From Melampsora larici-populina 98AG31 (lineage: Eukaryota; Basidiomycota; Pucciniomycetes; Pucciniales; Melampsoraceae): a stretch of 64,000 nt of DNA. Of this stretch, positions 44,918-54,769 are shown one piece after another; position 1 is the stretch's first letter; the number at the start of each line of letters is the position of its first letter. The stretch covers positions 674,309 to 738,308 of the forward strand of contig NW_006768787.1 of assembly GCF_000204055.1 (NCBI RefSeq). The letters run 5' to 3'. The notes beneath the pieces were generated by a model that saw only the letters and a list, made by a program, of their open reading frames with translations, was not told the origin of the DNA and ran no database searches. The translations under genes were made by a program, and so were the position numbers.

Positions 44918-47900
44918 CTATCTATCTATTGATACTAGAGCTACGGTAGGTATGTCAAGACTCTTGTGTATCAAACCAGGCCTATACATCATCCACGCGC
45001 AGTGGGCTATTATCTCGTTTATTTTCACAAGTCTGTCGGTTGTTGGGCCCCAAGCACGTAGGTGAATTTGCGCATCAGGTGCTTTCACTGAGGCAAATGG
45101 ATCATATTGTCTGAGTCTTGATGGAATCTCGGGGAAGCACTGAACCTGTACCCAAGTTTCGGAACAGGTCCTTTCAGCTTCTGAGGATCTTGAGTGTCTT
45201 GAGTGAGTAAAAATTGAGAATATTCTTCCGAAGGCCACTGTATTGGTTTGACCAATTTTGAATGCCACAAAACTGTCTTTCTGACTTGCTGAGACAGTGG
45301 AAAATGACACGCCCATGTGTGCTATGCGTTTATGAAAGAATGCTCGTGGAGAGACTGGCAAAATACCGACTGTCTCGTCTTCACTAAGCAAGCATAAGTC
45401 TTCCGGTGTCATCCATTGCCACGATCCTCTTTCTTCCCCGTTTAAGCGTTCAGTTAACAATTTCAAAACATTGTTATCGATTGGTAACATATTACCGTTT
45501 GACTGCCGTCTAGACCGAGGCTCTTCTGGCTGATATAGTGACTGGAGTCTCGTAGCATACGCCACAAGAGGCTCTGGAAGTTTGTGATCCCTCAAAAGAG
45601 CGGCCAAGTTTCCTGCAGAGCAATATCTTTTCAGGAAGGTGATTTCAAGCTCACCTGGTCAAATTGAAAGGCAAAATGACATCCAAGAGTCAGTATTGTA
45701 CAGCGTTTAAATTTTTTTGACAAACGGACCTATATGATTATTGTGGCAACCCTTGAGTATACTACCCATCAACCTCTCGAAAAAAAATGACCACCATGCG
45801 CGCACCGGACCAAAACGTTTCAGAAGGTCAGATAGATGAATTGCCATATGGTGATTAGGTGCAAGATGACAATGCTGAAATAATTCTAGCAAGCTACTCA
45901 GGTATTTTTGGATATGATGTTCATATCTTTTGATTTGGTCAGATGTTATATCTCGCTTGAGGGCAAGGTTGACAAGCGATACGAGATGAAGAAAGTTTCT
46001 TAGAAGACTTGTCTTAACTTGATCTTGACCGAACCACAAGGATGTCATTATAAGCGGTAACTGTAGAGTAAATAAGTTTCTCCACTCGTCAGCTTTAAGC
46101 TTGCCAAATGATGCTTTACCCAGAACGGGGATGGCGCGTTTAATCCAACTTGGAATATTGATCAGATGTAATTGAGAATTTATATATTGTAGCATCTTTT
46201 GATCAAATATGATTTCATCCAGAGGTGGTGCATCCCATTTTCCGTTCCATCCTGAGTCGCCGAGGGGATCAAAGTCCTCATCACTGGTGTTGGTGTTTTC
46301 ATCAAAAGACAGATCCTCAAAAGGAACCCCATCCGTTTCCTCGTTTTGATTTTCAGAGTCTTGATCTTCATCAACATTTGATTGTACTGGCTCTAAATGT
46401 TCCAGGACAAGATCTTGAAGCTCAGATTTTGTTATCGGAGGTAGGTTATCTTCTTCGTTCTTTATATCTTCCATTGACCAGAACCTGCGTAAATGCCACG
46501 CAAGAAGCCCAAGCAATAGGTTGTGCATAGAGTCAACTACGTGGTAGTCTACAATGTCCCAGTATTCAAGTTCAACCAGTACTGAATACCGAACTCCGTG
46601 AGTTTTAAAAATCTTCTTTCGTTCTTCGATGCTATTCGAGTCACGCGCTTGACATGCCCATACCTTGTGCTGTGCTGCAGTGCGTCTTTGCCACGTACTC
46701 GGATCTAAATTGTTGATTTCTTTCTTAGTCAGGTGACAAATTGAGCAGAAATTCATTGCCGTTGCACTGGGAAACCCCAATGATCTCCTAAGAGCTGGAA
46801 TATCAGCTATGAACACTAGCAATGCAGCCCTTATTAGACGTCCATTTTTGTATTGATGGGTTCGTGATAAGAGCAATCCTGGGTTCCATAGAGCTTTCAG
46901 TTCGGTCACAATTGGGCGTAATATCCAGTTCATTTGCTCCAGCGCAGGTTCACGAGGACCAGGAGCAATACCTACCAAGAAAATGTTTTCTGGTTGATAT
47001 CGAATGTCTAGCAGTGGAGTAAGGCATACCAAAACGACAAATGTAATTGATGCATGTTTTCCGCTAGTTTTGTTTCCATACGGGTTTATGGCGTCGACAA
47101 ACATCCCAAACATCAAATTTCCACTTGTAGCAGTGTACTGACCACCATGTGGGCCACGAAACTCCTTCCATACTTTCGACTCATGGATGTCACTCCATTT
47201 GCCATTTGGATTGAAGGGCTTTTGAGATTCCTTGAGAGATTGATCAAGCCTTTCTTCAATTTCTGGACGAGAAAGTAAACGTGCAATCCAATCGGAAAGC
47301 CTCTGAAAGGCGTATCACCTAAGTGGTCTCTTTTTTCCGCGCTTGAAATGTAACAAGGGATGGCCGCAGGTTGTTTCCACAAAATCCGAGTTATTGGGCT
47401 CATACAGAGATTCTGAAGAAATTGTCTCGGTGTTTGCCTCAGATGATTCGGGAGGTCCACCTGGGATTTGAGCATAGCGATGTGTACATCTCTCTGGAGT
47501 TCGATTGAGCGGGTAGAGAGCAAAGCATGATTGGCAGCAGTTCATTTCGATGAGAACAGGCTCAACGTTTAGCCATTTGGCTGCGGTGGTAATAGTTTTT
47601 GGAATGCGGTTTAGGATGAGTTCCTCGGGCCTTGTGAGGAGGATTGGAGGTCGAAATATATTGATTCTCCCGGTTAGACACATCTCAATTACGATCTTGA
47701 GACAGTCAAGGAGCCATCTAGCAGTATTCATTGACAAGTTGCCAAAGATGTTCAGGATTGCGACTATCAGAACAACGTGTAGTAGTACTGGATTCATTTC
47801 TTGCAAGGTGAATTCATAGAACCGGTCTGTATGGCCATGAAAGGTTAGTGAGCTGATAGTACAAGACTTGATGAGTGAATGTTGATCAACTCACCACACT

Positions 47901-48454
47901 TATATACTTCAACACCTGCTGCCTTGGCTTCCATTGCAGCCAAGCAAGTTTTTGGAAGGGGTGAGGCGTCTTTGGGTTCGTCGTCTAGTGATGCTTGTGT
48001 TCCTGAGTAAGCAGTCACGTTCGGCTGGTTATCCTTGACAAACAAAAGACAAACACTGTAAGTCTTAATCTGTAGGGCGCGAATGAATCCTTTCACACTC
48101 AAAAGTTACCTGAGATAGATCTGCGCCGTCCGAAAGCAAACGAGTACTGGAACTAGGAGGTGGTATAGCACGATTGATCGGATTCAGAGCCAAGCGTGAT
48201 ATAGAGCTGACAAGGGTATCCTGGCCGGTTGTATGGCTTCTCAAATCACGAGAATATGATGTATTGGAAAGACTGGCGGTGGCTTCGGCTGCTCTGTCAG
48301 CCAGTTCATGGGCAGCAAGAGTGTCAGGTAAGACCTCCACTCCTGTTTGAGTAATCCCGTGGGCGTCGACATATTGACCAAGGTAACAATCAAATGCGCG
48401 ACAGACACATTGTACTCGGTGTATTGTGTTTTTTTTCTTTGTTTTTGGTGGCAT
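44918..48454 (-). CDS. tnp2: CACTA transposase TNP2-type, element 1
   Basis: Exon 1 from ATG 48454 has a Cys cluster (CVCRAFDC), then GVEVLPDTLAAHELAD. Exon 2 ends at a GTGAGT donor (AAGVEVYKC). Next: EMNPVLLHVVLIVAILNIFG, CCQSCFALYP with further Cys/His, and the transposase core (47116-45707) with FGMFVDAINPYGNKTSG, RYQPENIFLVGIAPGPREPA, DYHVVDSMHNLLLGL and PVLGKASFGKLKADEWRNL, which identify Tnp2 of CACTA elements. The last exon (about 45650-44918, TAG) starts ELEITFLKRYCS and holds VQVQCFPEIPSRL. It is about 1,000 residues in all. One in-frame TGA at 47315-47317 sits where element 2 has Arg (GKKRPLR-stop-YAFQ versus IKKPVCRYAFQ). Otherwise it looks intact and should act on the element's own ends. 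Confidence 0.9.
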
Positions 48455-49131
48455 GCTGCAGGTATCAAAGTACGAAAACGGTAGGAGCTGAAAAGTGACT
48501 GATGTTCACTTTCTAAGATGATAGACTGGGGGGAAAGGCTGCTGGTTGCTCAGTTTGTTCAGTTAACGGGCAACAGACTTTTTGATGTTTCACAACAGAT
48601 ATCACTGGTGTCAAGACAACTAATCCGAGGTTTGTGTTGGTCAGAAAGAGTTACACAAGGAGTAATTAGACAATGTTTACATCGCTTAGAGATGTACAAG
48701 ACGTATGAAGAACATGAGATGGTCAAACGGAACCGAGCTTCAAACGTGTTTGGATTTGTCTAAAAGATACATCCGAAGTAGTGATTTACAACAATCGATC
48801 ATCCGACAAGGAAATAGATAAGATAAGACATGAACAATTGATACATATGCCGAGTCTCAGGTGTAATATAGGCTGCTTGAAGTGTTTGATTGTTACAGAC
48901 AGACATAGAACAGTGCATGATAATCAGCATGAAACGTAATGAAAACTGATCACAAAAAGATAGACATACCTGAGCTACAGAAGATCTGGAGGCATGAAGA
49001 GGGATACTAGGGGTTTGGACATTCGGGGAAAGTTGTATGGTTAGATCCCACCCAATAGAAGGGTTAGATAGAAACATCTTCGGGTAAACAAAACAAGATT
49101 ATAGATGGAAACCTGTTGTACTTACTTGAGA
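48455..49131. other. Spacer between tnp2 and gene D
   Basis: Contains the tnp2 promoter region and the 3' end of D, which is transcribed in the same direction. No convincing ORF. Confidence 0.45.
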
Positions 49132-49971
49132 TCAGGCATTTTCGCGCAAAAGCGAGTAATGAAACCCACGGACCAAGAGCCCAGGTGGAACTGTTTCATC
49201 AAGAACAAATTTAATGTAGAGGTTGACAAGAACGGTGTGACTCATCGGGATCGAGTGAATGAAGACGTGGGGAGCCTGATCTTGTAAGGTTAGTCGAAGC
49301 TCTTCCATGAGAAGAGTTTTGACTTCCGCGCGTCGAACGACATTGGGAGGTTTGATGAATGGGGTATCGCCAGGGATCTGGAGATCTTTGTTGACATGCT
49401 CTTTATACAAATAAAGTAGGCCATTACTAGTTGCTGCCTTGGGTATAACAACTGATGAATCTGAGTCCCAAATAACACTCATAAGATCTTCTCGTTTAGC
49501 CCTTTTAGAAAGTGGATTGAAGTCCTTTCGAGTCGATTGTTCAGTCTGCATTGGTAACGGAGGTGGAGGTAGTTGGTATGGCTTGATGAGAGGTAGAACA
49601 TTCTTGATAAAGTCTGCTATCAACTTATCCTTCCTGTGGTTTGGACGAGACAATGTTGCCGGATTGAAGTGTGACAAAATTCGGTAGTAGTCTATATTCT
49701 TGTAAGATTCCTTCTTTTCTTCATAATCGTGATCAAGGAATGAATGTAAGATGTCCGGTAGCGTTTGGATCTTGAAGTAGGTAGCGTTGAGCGGCTCAGT
49801 AGGATTTTGAAGAGGTGGTTGGGGAGGCGGTGGACCGGTAGGTAGAGGGGGGTGGTGCAATGGTAGACTAGCAGCTTGTGGTTGATTAGGACCTGGCTTC
49901 AGGTCGCTCGGAGAAGTCCCGGTAGACATTCGACCCGTTGGAGAGTTCTTCTTCTTTGATTTGTTGGTCAT
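49132..49971 (-). CDS. CACTA accessory gene D, copy 1, function unknown
   Basis: The likely start is ATG 49971 (MTNKSKKKNSPTG), seven codons inside a slightly longer frame that opens at 49992. It aligns with the start of the copy in element 2. A Pro-rich N-terminus (residues 15-65) is followed by a helical domain LPDILHSFLDHDYEEKKESY, FNPATLSRPNHRKDKLIADF and IKNVLPLIKPY. A C-terminal half follows with LYLYKEHVNKDLQIPGDTPF, EVKTLLMEELRLTL and VNLYIKFVLDE, ending in RENA and TGA. No stop interrupts it. The whole protein recurs, decayed, at 59.7-58.7 kb, so it is an element-encoded function. The middle region is loosely similar to gene E at 63208. No known domain was recognised. Confidence 0.7.
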   Translation of the reverse strand: MTNKSKKKNSPTGRMSTGTSPSDLKPGPNQPQAASLPLHHPPLPTGPPPPQPPLQNPTEPLNATYFKIQTLPDILHSFLDHDYEEKKESYKNIDYYRILSHFNPATLSRPNHRKDKLIADFIKNVLPLIKPYQLPPPPLPMQTEQSTRKDFNPLSKRAKREDLMSVIWDSDSSVVIPKAATSNGLLYLYKEHVNKDLQIPGDTPFIKPPNVVRRAEVKTLLMEELRLTLQDQAPHVFIHSIPMSHTVLVNLYIKFVLDETVPPGLLVRGFHYSLLRENA

Positions 49972-50838
49972 CTCGATGTATAAAACTAACAAGCTAAATG
50001 TTCCGATTTGCGAAGAGAAGTGGATCAGTATGAAACTCTACTCACTTGGCCCAAACATATGAAGCAATGAATAGATGTATATTTACGTCGAAGGTTATAT
50101 CATCAAAAGTGCCCAAGCGTAGTCTGGAATTGATTGAGTATTTTGACCTAAGATTTACGAAAGCAAGACTTATCAACAAAGAATATACATATGCTTGAGA
50201 AAATGAGATAGCATACTAGGAAAACCGACAAATTATTCAAAGACAACAGAACCCAGAATGAACTCGAGAGGCTAATGGAGGTAGAATGAGGGAAAGATGT
50301 ACAGGATCGTAAGCATCCGATCAAGGAGATACCTGATATATCACAACACTTGCTCGAAGAGAAAGATACATACTTTCAAAGTAGGATTGCCCTTTGTTAG
50401 GTATGACTTGTGTGTTGCGGCGTCGTGGTTGTGCAGCTTGCATTTGGTAATCTGTTGCGGTTCAACTTGTCAATCAAAATTGGCGCTTACGAGAATAAAG
50501 AAGAAATACAGCTTATGAATTTGAAAGAGGTTGCAACCAAAGCAAACAAAGAAATTATGTTAATACTTTTATTGCATCTTTTTCTACCGATCACGTTGAG
50601 TGGGGATGGTGTGGGACTGATGACAAGGGCACTTTGTCAAAGACAAACCTGGACAAAGAAATGAATACATAATACAAATTCCGACAAAGCCCAGAGTTAG
50701 GACAACATCGGCATACAGATGCAGAGTGATTGAGTTCACAGTGATTTCGAAGATGATGATGAAATCTCGAAAAAGGATGTTTTGAGCTGGGTTACAGAAC
50801 ATTGTATATTGGGAATTCGAAGTGGGGATATTAAGAAA
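49972..50838. other. Right subterminal region of CACTA element 1
   Basis: No gene. Purine-rich pieces and a short block next to the TIR (CGAATTCCCAATAT) with a weak counterpart in the left end (CGAATTCTCAATGA). Confidence 0.4.
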
Positions 50839-50956
50839 TGTTTTTGTTTTCTTGGCCCCAGACTTAAGTAACAGGGGATATTTGTGTTCTGGGGTCCACT
50901 TAATGACATAAATCATTTATGTGTTCTGCCCGGAAAACAATATTTTTTTAGTAGTG
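50839..50956 (-). repeat. Right terminal inverted repeat of CACTA element 1
   Basis: Inverted match to 37077-37194, one mismatch in 118 bp. Confidence 0.95.
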
Positions 50957-50996
50957 CCAGGGGCTTCATGTCTCCAGAGTAACACTGAAACCCCAT
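50957..50996 (-). pseudogene. N-terminal tip of the split Tc1-like transposase
   Basis: On the minus strand MGFQCYSGDMKPL leads to the edge of the CACTA element. With one copy of the CCA duplication removed, it continues in frame into VTWMAMEN at 37076. A 'DMKxxxxxMAMEx' stretch is usual at the start of the first helix-turn-helix of fungal Tc1-type transposases. Confidence 0.55.
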
Positions 50997-51307
50997 GTTT
51001 GAGAGTAGCAGAGGAAGGTCGCCGGGATACAGGAGCAGTGACCCACTGAATTTGAATTCACAAGAGGTTAGATGAATCAACATGGGTAATGGGGCAGGTA
51101 AGGGAGGATAGGTAAACCGCATTGCAAAAGAACACGTAAAAAATAAGGAAACAGAGAAAAAAATATGAAAAAGATGTTCTGCAAATTGTTTGGTACAATA
51201 TTGGTTCTCTGACAGCCCGGCCACTCCAGATTTGGCCAGTGCAGGGCTTTGCATGGACCATGTGGTGATTTCAAAAATATCAGGATTCCATCCTTTTTGG
51301 AATTTAC

Positions 51308-51561
51308 TGTACAATGAGTGGAGCTGTAGTCAAAGGGTGATTGGCATCTAAGATCTTTCTGGGATTCACCACAATCATAAAGTAACAATGCATACTGAAG
51401 AGAGGCAATTGATCAGACTTTGAAGATTGAATAGTCAGATAAATTGCTTACTGCTCATTGATTGGGATGACAACAACTTCTTCGGTAAAGAGATCATGTC
51501 CCTTTGTCCATATGCGCATTCCTTCAAATGCTCTTGGAGATTCTGTGATAATATCAGACAT
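51308..51561 (-). pseudogene. Two exons of an unrecognised gene
   Basis: Exon 51561-51452 starts MSDIITESPRAFEGMRIWTK and ends at a GTAAGC donor. Exon 51394-51308 follows an acceptor CTTCAG, reads ALLLYDCGESQKDLRCQSPF and ends at GTAAAT. The splice signals are good. No further exons could be joined and no family was recognised, so it may be a fragment. Confidence 0.35.
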
Positions 51562-52640
51562 GGTCAGAGAGAATGTGCGTGTCAACATGGAATTTGGTAA
51601 CAAGAGAATCACAGATAAATCACACTGACTTTTTCTTGCTTCCTGCTGAGCTTCTGGAAAGAGAACAAATTGAACTTATACATCAATTCCGTGACTTCAA
51701 GATCCCTTTGGCGGATCTGATCCTGCTCCCATTTATTCCAATTGACATACATTTTAGTGTTGTCATCACAATCATGACATATTGTATTATCAAAGTACTT
51801 ACTTTGATCCAAACTCAATAAGAGTATTGTTCAAGAATTCCCCTTCCTCAAGATGTTGCATATTGGCATGAGGAATGGCCAATTAACTTGCACTGTTCTC
51901 GGCTTCATAAGAACATACAAAACACTACAGAATAGGGTCAGCAATCCATATGTGCTTGTCAGGAAGTAAGATGGGGTACGTACTGGTCTGAGTCAGCTAT
52001 TTGCTGAGGATGGTGAGTAGCTCCTGTCACACTTATACGGGCCCGTTTGCTGTTGGCTTTAGGAGGTTTGATAAGGTGATCATCAGATATGGGTCTAGGG
52101 AAGGTCACTGTTGGTGTAGAGGTTTTGCCTTTATCTTCCCCAGCAATCTGCATACCCCACTGCAAATTGGATGGAGCTTGAGACAAAGTATGCGCATTAG
52201 ACCACTTAGCACTTGAGTTTCGATTGAAAATATCCACAGCATTATTGAACAGCAAGGCTACAATATTCTTGAGGATTGCACTTGAGTTTGTCAGGATCTT
52301 AGGTTAAGTAAAATTTGACGGAGTGTGTCCCTTGGAAGTGAAGAGGAGGCTGTTGGTGGGAGTGGGATGTGATCTATAGTGTCCTTTGATTCTGGTTGAC
52401 TTGTTGTAAGTTGCTGCGGAAATTTGACTATCTTCCTTGGTCACTGGATCTTTTCCTCTCAGGACCTTTGTAGTAAACAGAAAAATCTTTTACAAGAAAT
52501 TTTCATAGCCTGGTTTGTCCCCACTCCAAAAATACTCAGTTTCACTTCAAAATCAGTCCTATTAGCGTAATCACACTTTTCTATAATTTATTTTATATCA
52601 TTTCCTTTTCCAATATCTATCACTCGAATTTTTTACAAAG
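51562..52640. other. Spacer with one minus-strand exon-like block
   Basis: At about 52200-51985 the minus strand reads GKTSTPTVTFPRPISDDHLI and then KANSKRARISVTGATHHPQQ before GTACGT. It resembles the Ser/Pro/Lys-rich block near 34.3 kb only in composition. The rest shows nothing. Confidence 0.3.
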
Positions 52641-52929
52641 TTGTTTGTACCCGCCCACCTCCCTCTGCGGCAGCGCAGACAGGTTTAGTCTCAGGTACAT
52701 TAGTTCTTCTCTTAGTTGTATGGGACAGGCGTTTTTGGCCACCCACATGACCGTTGTTATTGTCCTTCTGCCTCAAACCCCGTGCAGCTCTCACTTACGC
52801 TGCCCCCACAAAAAGTCTAGGGGGGCCTAAAAAATCTGCAACTCGGGCCTACGGCCATCATGAGTAGCAATTTGTCCCTTTGCCACCCGCACCAATTAAT
52901 CGCCTTGTATGGCAAATTTGATTGAACAG

Positions 52930-54293
52930 TGTGCAGCTGTATCCAAAGACTCATTGGATAGATGGGTACCAAGGAAATCCTTCAAGGTAAAAGGAACCAC
53001 TGACGTCTGAGGATTCCTTGGAAAAGCAAGTACTGAGGAAAGCAATATTCCAAGTGATGAAGTATATCCTCAGAGAGAGGACGTACTCTACTGGAAGGCT
53101 TACTTGGACATCTTGAACCCTACAAAAATAATCCCAGACCACCTCATAAAGAATGTAGGCTGGGTCGGGGATGTGTCAACCAAATTTGGCATAGGGATCA
53201 TTATAGGGCGTACATGGTCTGAATTGCGGTGGCCCCCAGGCTGGGATACGGCTGTCGAACGGCCCAGGCAAACAATTGCCTGGGCCGAGACCGTGGCAAT
53301 TTTCTTTGGGGCTTATAATGCTGCAGAAGAAGCTAACATCTATTGGCCTAGCTGGATTCCAATTCTCATGCCCCACTGATAACACGACAACGGAGGGCGC
53401 GGCTGGTAACCCAAAATCCAGGGATTTCTGGGTAAATCATGAGTGGCAAATTATTCAAGACTGGCTGGTTTGGTTTGACTGTGACTTGAATCTAGTTTGG
53501 GTGACGGCTGCTGATAATGAAGTAGACAAACTCTCTAGGGGTCTGGACCCTTCAAAAGGGTCACATAACATGTTAGAAATTGAGATACCATCTGACCTAT
53601 CTCATTTATTGGTGCAACCCACCTATTCATCTTTTACATCAATAACTATGCTGCCCGCGCAAATAACGCTAAAACGAACCGGCCCTAATACCATGGGAAC
53701 TCTAGACAATGTAGGAGAAGCAATTCTGCTGGACGGCTGGGCACCCTTGACAATGCGCCAATATGCCGCAGCAGTAAACAAATATTTTTCTTTCTTGAAC
53801 AAAAAACCTTCCCAATTCCCTTCTACCGCAAAACTCATCTACAAGTTCATCCTCTGGTGCAACGACCTATCACACGGAGGTTTGGTTATCAGCAACACAA
53901 GGAAACATTATCTGACAGGCCTCCGCATGTGGCACGTCCTACAGGATGTTAGGTTTCTGGCCTTGGACTTAGACCGTCTATGTCTTTTGCTGACGGTTTC
54001 AACTAAATGACAACTTGTCCCACCCAAACCTCCTCGTGTTGGGTTAACGTTGATGGATGTCAATCACCTCATCAGAAACCTACCTGGCAGACTTCTCCCA
54101 AATCTGACCCTACACACCCTCCTTCTTGTTGGATTTTGGGGACTGGCAAGACTTGGTGAACTGAAATTGCACGTCACCCACCCATCAGTATTTATTTGTT
54201 GGCGTGACATAAAGTTTTTGGTGGACGACCAGAAGGCAACAATTTGCGTATGAATGGCAAAATTGGCACAGCCTGGGGAGTTACAGTTCCTAT
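52930..54293 (+). pseudogene. DIRS-like retroelement fragment: RNase H and start of tyrosine recombinase
   Basis: The plus-strand frame 53104-53379 holds STKFGIGIIIGRTWSELRWP and PRQTIAWAETVAIFFGA. A frame change near 53330 leads into 53276-54010 with CPTDNTTTEGAAGNPKSRDF, LVWVTAADNEVDKLSRGLDP (RNase H) and WAPLTMRQYAAAVNKYFSFL (N-terminal domain of a tyrosine recombinase). The frame continues past TGA 54008-54010 into GFWGLARLGELKL, the first catalytic-Arg box, and past TGA 54251-54253 into AKLAQPGELQFLSL. It is then cut by the CACTA end at 54294. The H-x-x-R and Tyr motifs are missing. The reverse transcriptase is not visible upstream. RNase H plus tyrosine recombinase is the DIRS combination. 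Confidence 0.65.
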
Positions 54294-54324
54294 CACTACA
54301 CCAAAACACAAATATACTGCGCGG

Positions 54325-54376
54325 TTTAGAAAACTATTTTTTTTATAGAAAACTCAGTGGAGTTTTCTAAACTGCC
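54325..54376. repeat. Subterminal hairpins in CACTA element 2
   Basis: GTTTAGAAAACT pairs with AGTTTTCTAAAC across about 25 bp. Inside it AGAAAACTC-AGTG-GAGTTTTCT forms a second perfect stem. Confidence 0.75.
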
Positions 54377-54769
54377 AGGATTGCAAAAAAAAACCACATT
54401 TGAAATACAATCCCTGTGTGTAATACAGATCCAAATTTATTCAGACCTATTCAGACTGTGTTCAAAAGAGCCCTCCTGTAATTGATCCTAAAGATCAGTT
54501 TTAACTTTTCTTGCTGTCAGTCTGGGAATAAGAGTTGTGACATTTGAAAGATGAGACACATGACTCATTTCCGAGATGAAGTCTCTGCAGGCTTATCTTC
54601 TCGTGTCCGAATCTTTTTCTCCATCATGAAATGCAGTCCAGATCAGTTAACATATGCATAACCATAGAAGAGAAAAGTACAATCCTGATACAGAATTTGT
54701 ATCTTCGTAAAGTAAGTAAAATCATGATAGACATTGAAAAAACAGCCTGATACAATAAAGGGTAGAATA
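54377..54769. other. Subterminal region of element 2
   Basis: No gene. Lies between the left terminus and the 3' end of tnp2. Confidence 0.45.

Larger units (their letters stand above)
37077..50956. mobile_element. Complete CACTA (EnSpm-like) transposon, 13,880 bp
   Basis: Left end CACTACTAAAAAAATATTG, and the same sequence reverse-complemented at the right end. The inverted repeats match for 118 bp with one mismatch. CCA flanks both sides (37074-37076 and 50957-50959), the 3-bp duplication expected of CACTA elements. Inside are a TNP2-type transposase and genes A, B and C (plus) and D (minus). Gene order: A>, B>, C>, <tnp2, <D. It inserted in the N-terminal part of a Tc1-like transposase. 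The near-identical ends point to a young insertion. Confidence 0.93.
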
